NCBI GenBank assembly: GCA_002747255.1
Contig: PDUC01000007.1
Location: forward strand, 1-32,370
Length of the DNA stretch: 32,370 nt
Origin: Acidobacteriota bacterium
Lineage (GTDB): Bacteria; Acidobacteriota; Holophagae; Acanthopleuribacterales; Acanthopleuribacteraceae
Direction: 5' to 3'
A program made the position numbers and the translations under genes. The notes under the pieces were generated by a model, which worked only from the letters and a program-made list of their open reading frames with translations, was not told where the DNA came from and did no database searches. Of the stretch, positions 25,541-32,352 are shown piece by piece. How positions within the stretch are numbered: the stretch's first letter is position 1; every line of letters starts with the position of its first letter.

Positions 25541-26313
25541 GTACGATTCATCCCACTGCTATAATCCACGAACGAGTACAGATAGCCGATCAGGTGGAAA
25601 TAGGACCCTACTGTATCATTGAACCTGATGTCAAGATTGACAGTGGAACCAAGCTCATGGCTCATGTTTATGTGGGTCGATACACAAAAATAGGCAGAAA
25701 CAACACTCTGTTTCCCTTTTCTGTTGTGGGTGTCATTCCCCAGGATCTCAAGTTCGCTGGCGGGGAAACCCATCTCGTCATCGGCGATCACAATATGATC
25801 CGCGAACATTGCTCCATTCATCGAGGCACGGAAAACGCCGGTGGAATCACTAAAATTGGAAATCGCAATCTCATTATGGGTCATGCGCATATTGCTCACG
25901 ACTGCCTTATTGGCGATGACAATATTTTTTCTCAGGGAGCCACTCTGGCCGGACACGTTGAAGTCATGAATCGAGTAATTCTTGGAGGTTATTCGGGGGT
26001 TCATCAATTCTGCAGATTGGGAAATTACGCTTTTGTCGGTGGATACTCTGTCGTGACGCAGGACGCATTGCCATTTATTAAAGCAGTCGGCAATAGAGCA
26101 AAAAACTATGGAGTTAATAACATTGGTCTGGAAAGACAGGGTTTTTCCAAAGAAGATATCAGAAATATCCAGAAAGCTTATCGCATCCTTTTCAAGAAAA
26201 AGCTTCGCCTGTCAGAAGCCTTACAACAATTAAAAGAACAATATTCTCATTCTGAAAGAGTTCTTGAGTTAGTTGCCTTCATTGAGAGTTCTGAAAGAGG
26301 CTTTCTTCACTGA
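25537..26313 (+). CDS. lpxA: Acyl-ACP-UDP-GlcNAc O-acyltransferase LpxA
   Basis: Catalyses the first step of lipid A synthesis, moving a 3-hydroxyacyl chain to UDP-GlcNAc. The 258-residue protein has about ten hexapeptide turns (IHPTAIIHERVQIADQVEIGP onward), the catalytic His121 in HIAHD, and a C-terminal helical tail (about 190-258) as in E. coli. It overlaps fabZ by four bases. The next gene is a glycosyltransferase rather than lpxI or lpxB, so the pathway is completed elsewhere. Confidence 0.96.
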   Translation: MSTIHPTAIIHERVQIADQVEIGPYCIIEPDVKIDSGTKLMAHVYVGRYTKIGRNNTLFPFSVVGVIPQDLKFAGGETHLVIGDHNMIREHCSIHRGTENAGGITKIGNRNLIMGHAHIAHDCLIGDDNIFSQGATLAGHVEVMNRVILGGYSGVHQFCRLGNYAFVGGYSVVTQDALPFIKAVGNRAKNYGVNNIGLERQGFSKEDIRNIQKAYRILFKKKLRLSEALQQLKEQYSHSERVLELVAFIESSERGFLH

Positions 26314-26388
26314 TTGTCTTTTTTTACATCATGTTGTGTCAGGGCTGTGTTAGACCTCGAGACATCGTCATGAATTTGGATTGAAACC

Positions 26389-27468
26389 ATGAAGATAGTT
26401 CACCTAATCGATCATTGGGGACTCGGCGGAGCTCAACGGGCAATCTGCAACTTGGTATCTCTGGATTCAGAGAATGAGCACTTGGTTCTATCGCTTTTCA
26501 GTCACAATAAATTTGATTGGGAACTGGATTTCCCGGTAGAGTATCTGGGCTCATCCTATCAAAGCCTGCCCTGTGCCATCTTAAATTTAAGGGCCAGCTT
26601 AAAAAAGCACCATCCGGATATTGTTCACATTCACTTGAACGGATCCCGAGTCGCGGAAATGCTCAGCTCATTAGGCCGCAGGCGACGTTATGGAATCGTC
26701 TGGCACGAGCATTCGGGTATTGAACCATACAAAATATATGGCCGTCTCGGCGGAACGGTTCTCATGAAAATCTTTCGCACCATGAGAAACAAGGTCACCT
26801 TCATCTCAAATTCTTCACATACCACCGAATTTCTCAAGCAAAAGCTCATGCTGGACCCCTCTGCTGTTCACACGATCCCTTGTCCAGTCAACCCTCTCTC
26901 TGTTCTGCAATCGGCTCCGGATATGGAAAAGGTGCCTCCCGGGTGCAAAACCGATTCCAAGCCTATCATCGGTTTCATAGGCCGCATTTCCCCGCAAAAA
27001 GGAGTCCATCAGCTCCTGGAAATGGTGAAGCCCTTTTTGGACAACAGCAAAAAAGCCCAATTCTGGATCATCGGTGACGGTCCAGAACTCAAACAGCTTC
27101 GCATGCAATTCAGCAGATCTACCTGCGCATCCCAAACGATCTTTTTTGGCGAGAGAAACGATGTCTTCTCCATTATAAGAAATCTGGACGTGTTAATTAT
27201 GCCATCTCAAATAGAACCATATGGTTTGGTTGCCATTGAAGCCTTGCTGCTTGATCGTCCGGTTGTTGGGTATTCAGTGGGAGGATTGGCAGAAATTCTT
27301 CGCAAACAACCTCTTGGCTACCCGGTACCACTCAACAAGATCAATAAGTTCAGGGAATGCATTGAAACAGCACTTCAAAAAAAGGAATACTACAGGGAAA
27401 GCAACAAGGATGCGTTGAACACATGTCATCTTTTTTCTGATGTTTACAAAAAAATGACTAACAGCTAA
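26389..27468 (+). CDS. GT4-type glycosyltransferase
   Basis: A 359-residue GT-B fold glycosyltransferase, probably adding a sugar to LPS, a polysaccharide or a glycolipid at the inner face of the membrane. The N-terminal domain opens with the glycine loop GLGGAQRA (11-18). The C-terminal domain has the nucleotide-sugar site GRISPQKG (198-205) and the EX7E motif Glu276...Glu284 in the EPYGLVAIEA stretch. The sugar and acceptor cannot be read from sequence. It starts 75 bases after lpxA with a weak GGATTG site and may be the tail of the operon or separately expressed. The location beside lipid A genes suggests core oligosaccharide or LPS work. Confidence 0.88.
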   Translation: MKIVHLIDHWGLGGAQRAICNLVSLDSENEHLVLSLFSHNKFDWELDFPVEYLGSSYQSLPCAILNLRASLKKHHPDIVHIHLNGSRVAEMLSSLGRRRRYGIVWHEHSGIEPYKIYGRLGGTVLMKIFRTMRNKVTFISNSSHTTEFLKQKLMLDPSAVHTIPCPVNPLSVLQSAPDMEKVPPGCKTDSKPIIGFIGRISPQKGVHQLLEMVKPFLDNSKKAQFWIIGDGPELKQLRMQFSRSTCASQTIFFGERNDVFSIIRNLDVLIMPSQIEPYGLVAIEALLLDRPVVGYSVGGLAEILRKQPLGYPVPLNKINKFRECIETALQKKEYYRESNKDALNTCHLFSDVYKKMTNS

Positions 27469-27493
27469 GCATGGCAAACAACGCTCCAGACAT

Positions 27494-27530
27494 GAATGGG
27501 AACGTTAAATTCTTTTGATTGCTCCCATTC
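27494..27530. terminator. Hairpin between convergent genes
   Basis: GAATGGGA (27494-27501) and TCCCATTC (27523-27530) form a perfect 8-bp stem around a 21-base loop, in the gap between the ends of two convergent genes. There is no clear T run on either side, so a bidirectional terminator is only suggested by position. Confidence 0.3.
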
Positions 27531-27826
27531 TAGAGATTTCTTATCTCGCTCTCTGATAATTGACTTGCCGCGAGAATATCCTCCAAAGTGGATGGAAGTT
27601 TGCCTTGCCGCTCATCTACAATCACGCGTTCAACCCGGTGCATGGGATAGAATACCGTTTGAAAGAAGACACTGTGTTCTTCATTCTTGAATTGATATTT
27701 AAAGGTTTCAATTTGATCAACAGGTATTCCCCTAATGGCAATTCCTGCCGGTGATAGCTGCTGAACATATCCAAAGACCAGTTCTCTGGGTGAATGAATA
27801 TAGAGCAGGACAAATTGATCGATCAT
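27530..27826 (-). CDS. Conserved-looking 98-residue hypothetical protein
   Basis: A small soluble protein, strand-rich in the first half (FVLLYIHSPRELVFGYVQQLSPAGIAIRGIPV), with VFYPMHRVERVIVDE near residues 56-70. I have the impression of similar HSPRE...RGI...FPMHRVER proteins in Acidobacteria, where the fold resembles a small regulatory barrel, but I cannot name a domain. ATG 27826 overlaps the mqnB stop as ATGA and has GGAGGT nine bases upstream, which makes it a real gene. The operon partners are mqnB and a sensor kinase. Function unknown. Confidence 0.75.
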   Translation of the reverse strand: MIDQFVLLYIHSPRELVFGYVQQLSPAGIAIRGIPVDQIETFKYQFKNEEHSVFFQTVFYPMHRVERVIVDERQGKLPSTLEDILAASQLSESEIRNL

Positions 27827-28476
27827 TGATTTTCTACCTCCCAAAGTTCATTTAATGCCTCTCTCAGCCTCTTCAAGGCTGGCAGCATCTGCCAGGACTC
27901 TTTGTCTCGCGGCCCTACGTAGTTACTGACAGCCCTCAGTTCTTCAAGCGGTTTACTGTAGAAATGGCATGCAATCGCTGCTCCACCGCCTTCCATATTC
28001 TCAATACCGCATTGATATTTTTGATAATAAAACTGAGCGATCCTGTGGTCCGAAGTCACATTGGACACCGTAATACTTGAAACAACCTGGAACCCAGGAA
28101 TCGGTTTAAGGTCATAGCTACATGTCATTGCCCTCGACTCAGCTGGTTTGAAAAGCGGCATCTCTATTTCATCAAACGTCACGGGAAAACCTCTTTCCGA
28201 ATAGCCCGTATCGGCCAGCACTTCCCTTGACACGCTTACAACCGTACCCATATCGAGATGGCTCTGTTTAAATGCTCCGGCCAAACCACAAAGAAGAATG
28301 TGATCGGGCTTCAACTCTCTCAAGAGGTGTCCGGTCATAAAAGAGGAAACAGCCGGTCCCACACCGCATACCCTGGGAAAAACACCTCTCTTTTCCCAAA
28401 CCGATACCTGATTGGAATGTGGAAACAAGTGTTCATATTCAAACAAGCTGGGAACCAGAATCAAGGTCTTTTTCAA
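27823..28476 (-). CDS. mqnB: Futalosine hydrolase MqnB
   Basis: A 217-residue nucleosidase of the PNP/UDP phosphorylase fold. It probably removes the base (hypoxanthine) from futalosine in the alternative menaquinone pathway. Visible signatures are LLCGLAGAF (about 61-69), ENMEGGGAA (159-167), where Glu162 contacts the ribose, and SNYVGPRDKESW (184-195) with the catalytic Asp191. The last stretch distinguishes futalosine hydrolase from MTA/SAH nucleosidase (which has SDxA). The start is TTG 28476, overlapping the kinase stop as TTGA, with GGGAGG seven bases upstream. The remaining mqn genes are not in the window. MTA/SAH nucleosidase is the main alternative. Confidence 0.85.
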   Translation of the reverse strand: MKKTLILVPSLFEYEHLFPHSNQVSVWEKRGVFPRVCGVGPAVSSFMTGHLLRELKPDHILLCGLAGAFKQSHLDMGTVVSVSREVLADTGYSERGFPVTFDEIEMPLFKPAESRAMTCSYDLKPIPGFQVVSSITVSNVTSDHRIAQFYYQKYQCGIENMEGGGAAIACHFYSKPLEELRAVSNYVGPRDKESWQMLPALKRLREALNELWEVENQ

Positions 28477-29792
28477 AGTGCATCCTCCCTTTTCTGAATG
28501 GGAAGAACAAAGGTCACCGTCGTGCCTTTCCCCACAGCACTCTCTATTTTTAAACCGCCCCCATGTAGTTCTGCAATCCGCTGGGCGATAGGCAGTCCCA
28601 GTCCTGTGCCGCCTTTTTTGGTCGAATAAAAGACCTTATGAATTTCCTTGAGACTTTCCGGCCCGATACCAGGTCCTTCGTCTTCTATAGCGATAATAAT
28701 GTGATCCGCCCCAACTTTTCGAGTGATGATCCTCAGCAGCTGCTGGGGAGCAAGGACGTGAATGGCATTCTGGATGACATTCAAGAGCGCCTGTCTCATT
28801 TGATTTTCATCCAGTGGCACTTGCGGCAGCTGCTCGTTTAACTGCAGTTCCAACCTTATTTCCCGCTCTTCAATTTCTGGCGAAACGAAATCCGCCACTT
28901 CCTGAATAACGCCATTCACCGACTGGACTCTCGGATTCAATTGAGAGGGTCTGGCGTAAGCCAGAAAAGAAGATACCAGCTTGCTCAACCTATTGATCTC
29001 TTTACTTGTACCGTCAAACATCTCCTGAATTTCTGTGTTCTGTCCCAGGCCCATATCCACCAAGTCTTCGCGGATCAACTGTAAATTCATGTTCATGGAA
29101 TTAAGGGGGTTGCGTATTTCATGAGCCAAGCCGCTTGCCAGCGTTCCAACATAGGCTAGTCGATCGGCCTTCAATGCCTGTGCCTGGAACTTTTTATTGC
29201 GCTTGTAAGCGTGAACAACGTAGATACCACCTGTTATCAGTAAAATAACCGAAACCGCAATCGCCCATACCAATTGCCTGAAAAGCTGTTCGCGCACCTG
29301 CTGGACTTCATTCTGTATGAATTCCGAGTCGTATTCCAGCGCGATGTTATCATTGGCGGGTGTCCCCTCTCCATTCTGAATGCCTGAAATTCTGGCTCCA
29401 TCCACGAGGGTTGATTCGGCATTCGAGATCCTTTTCATCTCTGAAGGTTCACTGAGACGCGTCCGTGTTTTCTCAGGAGATGCTTCTCGCGCTAAATCTT
29501 TTTGAATGACTTCACGATAAATGACCTTACCCTCGGAGTCCAGCAGTAAAATGGCTTGAAACTGTCTAAACTTGCGCAAAAGCGGAGCTACGCGTTGGGC
29601 CGCTTGGTGTTGCAGAGGGCTTGCCTCGAACTCTCTTCTCATCAGGGAGCTTGCGTCGTTGAGTTCCTGAATCAGCTTTTCAGTTACCACTTTCTCGGAA
29701 AGAGGACCAAAACTGAGAAAGGCGAATACTGTCAAATTGGCAACAATCAAACTGCTAAACGCCAAAATGGCCCACAAAATGGATCTCGACAA
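28473..29792 (-). CDS. Membrane sensor histidine kinase
   Basis: A 439-residue two-component sensor. Helix one (about 4-27, SILWAILAFSSLIVANL) and helix two (about 174-194) flank a periplasmic sensing loop of roughly 150 residues. The cytoplasmic part has the phospho-acceptor His224 in GLAHEIRNPLNSM, an N box with Asn342, a G1 box DEGPGI (from Asp371) and an F/G2 box FYSTKKGGTGLGL. The HAMP region is short or absent. It resembles NtrB-like kinases that pair with NtrC regulators, but no regulator is adjacent. The frame reaches ATG 29843, which lacks a ribosome site and lies near the predicted -35. TTG 29792 with GGGGG nine bases upstream was preferred. Confidence 0.9.
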   Translation of the reverse strand: MSRSILWAILAFSSLIVANLTVFAFLSFGPLSEKVVTEKLIQELNDASSLMRREFEASPLQHQAAQRVAPLLRKFRQFQAILLLDSEGKVIYREVIQKDLAREASPEKTRTRLSEPSEMKRISNAESTLVDGARISGIQNGEGTPANDNIALEYDSEFIQNEVQQVREQLFRQLVWAIAVSVILLITGGIYVVHAYKRNKKFQAQALKADRLAYVGTLASGLAHEIRNPLNSMNMNLQLIREDLVDMGLGQNTEIQEMFDGTSKEINRLSKLVSSFLAYARPSQLNPRVQSVNGVIQEVADFVSPEIEEREIRLELQLNEQLPQVPLDENQMRQALLNVIQNAIHVLAPQQLLRIITRKVGADHIIIAIEDEGPGIGPESLKEIHKVFYSTKKGGTGLGLPIAQRIAELHGGGLKIESAVGKGTTVTFVLPIQKREDAL

Positions 29793-29826
29793 TGCCTTAC
29801 CCCCGTATACGCAAACGATCAAGTGA

Positions 29827-29856
29827 ACTATAATCACTTTCATCGTATCAGGGCAA
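29827..29856 (-). promoter_or_regulatory. Candidate promoter of the kinase-mqnB operon
   Basis: Minus-strand TTGCCC (29851-29856) and TATAGT (29827-29832, five of six) are 18 bases apart. Transcription would start near 29820, inside the frame opened by ATG 29843. This supports the TTG at 29792 as the kinase start. It lies between the tRNA terminator and the kinase gene. Confidence 0.4.
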
Positions 29857-29866
29857 GCTTTATGCC

Positions 29867-29898
29867 AAAAAAAAAAGCCACCAATGCAATGGTGGCTT
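29867..29898 (-). terminator. Intrinsic terminator of tRNA-Arg
   Basis: On the minus strand AAGCCACCA (29890-29898) pairs with TGGTGGCTT (29875-29883) around a six-base loop, giving a 9-bp stem, and a T run of about nine bases follows (29867-29875). This is a textbook rho-independent terminator, 40 bases past the tRNA 3' end and just before the kinase promoter. Confidence 0.85.
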
Positions 29899-29937
29899 AA
29901 ATCTGAATTTCCCTTTGGAAAATGGTGTAAATATCAA

Positions 29938-30014
29938 TGGTACGGATGAAGGGATTCGAACCCCTGACCTTCTGGTTCGTAGCCAGATGCTCTATCCAGC
30001 TGAGCTACATCCGC
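29938..30014 (-). tRNA. tRNA-Arg (anticodon ACG)
   Basis: The 77-base minus-strand gene folds into a full cloverleaf. The acceptor GCGGATG pairs with CATCCGT (one G-U), the D arm is GCTC...GAGC, and the anticodon stem TCTGG/CCAGA has loop CTACGAA giving anticodon ACG. The T arm is AGGGG TTCGAAT CCCTT, with A as discriminator. The 3' CCA is encoded (29938-29940). The ACG anticodon would be edited to ICG by TadA to read CGU, CGC and CGA. It stands alone, with its own promoter upstream and terminator downstream. Confidence 0.97.
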
Positions 30015-30037
30015 ACACAACTGACATGAACCTTAAA

Positions 30038-30066
30038 AGGATATCCAGTTTCTTCATTTTAGTCAA
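30038..30066 (-). promoter_or_regulatory. Sigma70 promoter of tRNA-Arg
   Basis: Minus-strand TTGACT (30061-30066, five of six) and TATCCT (30038-30043, four of six) are separated by exactly 17 bases. Transcription would start about 17 bases ahead of the mature 5' end at 30014, a normal leader for RNase P processing. Confidence 0.55.
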
Positions 30067-30125
30067 TCAGAATTTGATCAGAAAACAAATAAAACAACAC
30101 AGGGAAATACAGTCACAGTCAAAGG

Positions 30126-30311
30126 GTGAACTGCTACAAATGCCTACCCAAACCCTTCTTCTACCTTCTGTTAATCAGTGTACAAGCCATCTATTTGCAC
30201 GGGCAAATAAAAGAGCGGGATCAAGATAAAATCCCAATAAACACAGGAGCTATGAACCGGGAAAACAAACCTGTTCCCCTTTCCATAGTCCTGCCTTTTC
30301 AGCCTCTTTGA
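30126..30311 (+). CDS. Possible small secreted protein (doubtful)
   Basis: An open frame of 61 residues from GTG 30126. Its first part, KPFFYLLLISVQAIYLHGQ, looks like a signal peptide, followed by a polar tail. AAAGGG lies just before the GTG, too close for a normal Shine-Dalgarno. The stop codon is followed at once by a 9-bp hairpin, as at the end of a real gene. Nothing in the mature part is recognised. It may also be the remnant of a longer exported protein. The rest of 30067-30364 shows nothing I can name. Confidence 0.25.
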   Translation: MNCYKCLPKPFFYLLLISVQAIYLHGQIKERDQDKIPINTGAMNRENKPVPLSIVLPFQPL

Positions 30312-30349
30312 CCAGGTTCTTGAGGTCCCTGCTGCTCGATAGAACCTGG
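30312..30349 (+). terminator. Hairpin followed by T-rich stretch
   Basis: CCAGGTTCT (30312-30320) and AGAACCTGG (30341-30349) are a perfect 9-bp inverted repeat with a 20-base loop, followed by a T-rich tract from about 30355. The loop is longer than usual for an intrinsic terminator. It sits directly before the repeat array and directly after the stop of the doubtful small gene. Confidence 0.4.
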
Positions 30350-30994
30350 AATTGTATTTTTTAGTTTTTAACCACGAATGGACAAATTGAACTGAATATG
30401 GAGCACCCGAATGAAGGGTTCTTAATCAATGAATCCCATTCAGAACCTCAAATGAACAACCGATCAGTTTGTAAGTGGCTTCCTATATAAAAATCTGTGT
30501 TTATCCGTGTTTATCTGTGGTTTCTTTTTTTAACCACTGATGAACACAGATGGACACGGATCAGTTTTAACCACGAATGAACACGAATTCACACGAATGA
30601 ATGTACTGAATTGAATATGGAACACCCGAATAAAGGGTTCTCAATCAATGAATCGCATTCAGGACTTCAAATGCACCACCAATCATTTTGCGAGTGGTTT
30701 CCTATATGAAAATCTGTGTTTATCTGTGGTTTCTTTTTTTTAACCACTGATGGACACAGATGGACACAGATCAGTTTTAACCACGAATGAACACGAATTC
30801 ACACGAATGAATGTACTGAGTTGAATATGGAACACTCGAATAAAGGGTTCTCAATCAATGAATCACATTCAGAACCACAAATGCACAACCGATCAGTTTG
30901 TAAGCGGCTTCCTATATGAATATCTGTGTTTATCCGTGTTTATCTGTGGTTTCTTTTTTTTAACCACTGATGGACACAGATAGACACGGATCAG

Positions 30995-31115
30995 TTTTAA
31001 CCACGAATGAACACGAATGGTACTTAGCGTATGCTTCACTGCTGGATTTCTGGCATGAACGCCACTCGAATTGAGGGCTAAATGGTTTAATGGTTGTGGG
31101 TGTCCAAAAGTCCTA
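30995..31115 (+). repeat. Type-B repeat unit, copy 1
   Basis: It begins with the shared decamers (AACCACGAAT, GAACACGAAT), then diverges from type A into GGTACTTAGCGTATGC, CACTGCTGGAT and GGCATGAACGCCACTCG, ending at GGTGTCCAAAAGTCCT. The copy at 31377 is nearly identical, with a few substitutions and a 14-base insertion near the end. After this copy the sequence rejoins the 3' part of a type-A unit at CCTATATGAAAATC. Confidence 0.85.
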
Positions 31116-31376
31116 TCCTATATGAAAATCTGTGTTTATCTGTGTGCATCTGTGGTTCCTTTTTTTACCACGAATGGACACGAATTCACACAAATGTATG
31201 CATTGAATATGGAACACCCGAATAAAGGGTTCTTAATCAATGAGTCATATTCAGAACCTCAAATGAATAACCGATCAGTTTGTAAGCGGCTTCCTATATG
31301 AAAATCTGTGTTTATCTGTGTGCATCTGTGGTTCCTTTTTTTTAACCACTGATGAACACAGATGGACACAGATCAG

Positions 31377-31512
31377 TTTTAACCACGAATGAACACGAAT
31401 GGTACTTAGCGTATGCTTCACTGCTGGATCTCTGGCATGAACGCCACTCGAATTGAGGGCTGAATGGTTTAATAGTTGTGGGTGAATTGTTGCGGGTGTC
31501 CAAAAGTCCTCA
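31377..31512 (+). repeat. Type-B repeat unit, copy 2
   Basis: The second copy of the type-B unit. It differs from copy 1 by single-base changes (for example ATCTCTGG for ATTTCTGG) and by extra bases GAATTGTTGCGGGT before GTCCAAAAGTCCT. The repeat array ends here; AT-rich sequence follows. Confidence 0.85.
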
Positions 31513-31608
31513 CCTTTGTTTTTTTTAATGCTTGCATGTATAACGTATTCTGAGGTACATATAGAATCAATAATTAAACCGAAGGTTTATTTACCATCCA
31601 TTTTTTAA

Positions 31609-32027
31609 GACACAAAGTTTACTTCAGTAGATAGTAATATGATAGGAAACATTTTTAGTACCAAAGGTGTTTTTTTTTGTTTTTTTCTCCAAGCTCATGC
31701 TCCTGCTTTGATGAAGAACTAGGGCGTTTTAAACAGCTAGCTAGTGTTAAGCGTTATAGTTCACAATATAGCTTTTGTATTGTAGTTGGTGGTTTTGATG
31801 AAGAGTATATTCGGCGTTGGATTAGGATAAAAAGTATTTCCTTCCCAGTAGTATTGTGCAAACAGCAATACCCTTTTGGCTATAAAGATGCATTAATAGG
31901 CTTTTATGACAATAAAAAAAATGAAGCTATAGCTGCCTATATTTTAAAACCCAGCATTTCTTTACTCCCAATATTTCTGGAGCATTTGAGAAAAAACATT
32001 CAATCGGCATTAAGAGTGAGGAGATAA
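31609..32027 (+). pseudogene. Redoxin/AhpC-TSA-like gene with frame break at T run
   Basis: From 31677 a frame gives FFSPSSCSCFDEELGRF, then SFCIVVGGFDEEYIRRW and ISFPVVLC. This follows the order of a thioredoxin-fold redoxin: strand, Cys-x-Cys active site, helix, strand, helix, cis-Pro-like FPVV. The matching N-terminal part (FTSVDSNMIGNIFSTKGVFFCFF) lies in another frame, starting after a TAA at 31606. Joining the two needs a -1 shift within the T runs 31670-31678 or 31680-31686. ATG 31639 begins the first part, but it lacks a ribosome site and more of the N-terminus may be missing. It is therefore damaged, mis-sequenced at a homopolymer, or frameshifted. Base composition is AT-rich (84 G+C in 240 counted bases, 31681-31920). 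Its stop is five bases before the lipoprotein gene. Confidence 0.55.
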
Positions 32028-32031
32028 ATAT

Positions 32032-32298
32032 ATGAAATTATACTTGTTGCTTTGCATAACTTTATTAACAATCATTAATTGTCATAATGAAGTAATTGAA
32101 TTGCGGAGTGGCTCAGTATCCACCAGTAGTGTCTCTTTTGGACCAAGATTATTCCCCCCTTCAGATATAACTCGTTTTGAGGATATAGTAGAAATAGAAA
32201 GAGTGATTGTTCTTGATGATCGTGTTTACATTGGGGAAGTATCACAAATCGTAATTAATGATAACTTGATCTGTAAGCGTTCACTAAAAGCCGTCTAG
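32032..32298 (+). CDS. Short lipoprotein, resembling the N-terminus of a 6-bladed beta-propeller protein
   Basis: An 88-residue frame. MKLYLLLCITLLTIINC is a lipoprotein signal with the modified cysteine at 17 (lipobox TIINC, weak at -3). The rest, with FEDIVEIERVIVLDDRVYIGEVSQIVINDNLI, matches the pattern I know from the start of 6-bladed beta-propeller lipoproteins (F-DI...vi-L...IGeisKI.I.ddkI), which run to 350-400 residues. It ends early at TAG 32296-32298, and a further stop follows in all frames nearby, so it is either a fragment or a true small lipoprotein. AGTGAGGAGA lies upstream of ATG 32032. It follows the redoxin frame by four bases, suggesting one operon. Confidence 0.5.
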   Translation: MKLYLLLCITLLTIINCHNEVIELRSGSVSTSSVSFGPRLFPPSDITRFEDIVEIERVIVLDDRVYIGEVSQIVINDNLICKRSLKAV

Positions 32299-32326
32299 AA
32301 AAAATATGGGTAATAAATGATACTGT

Positions 32327-32352
32327 CATCACCCTGTGCCTACAGGGGGATG
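32327..32352. repeat. Hairpin near the right edge
   Basis: CATCACCCTGT (32327-32337) and ACAGGGGGATG (32342-32352) pair over 11 bp with one mismatch around a four-base loop. No T run follows, so it is not an ordinary terminator. It may mark the end of a mobile element, but the window stops too soon to tell. Confidence 0.45.

Larger units (their letters stand above)
30365..31512. repeat. Array of long repeats built from 10-bp phased units
   Basis: A 1.15-kb non-coding array. Four type-A units lie at about 30365-30564, 30565-30774, 30775-30994 and 31161-31376 (200-220 bp each), and two type-B units at 30995-31115 and 31377-31512. Each A unit begins with decamers such as AACCACGAAT, GAACACGAAT, TCACACGAAT. 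It continues with a core containing GGAACACCCGAATAAAGGG and CCTATATGAAAATC, then decamers like ATCTGTGTTT, a run of 7-8 T, and decamers AACCACTGAT, GGACACAGAT. The last two groups are imperfect inverted copies of each other around the T run. Length differences of 10 bp between units match loss or gain of one decamer. Short open frames inside are artefacts. I recall similar CACGAATG/CACAGATG repeats between genes of several phyla; their function is not known to me. Confidence 0.9.

Noticed and set aside
29938-30014. tRNA-Arg as attachment site of an island at 30-32 kb
   Set aside because: The accessory region lies on the 5' side of the tRNA; integrases normally use the 3' end, and no integrase or repeated tRNA end was found.
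31071-31301. Open frame of 76 codons inside the repeat array
   Set aside because: It runs through the decamer repeats; such frames in these repeats give low-complexity pseudo-proteins and there is no ribosome site.
30365-31512. CRISPR array
   Set aside because: Units are over 200 bp, made of short decamers with conserved cores, and there are no unique spacers or cas genes.
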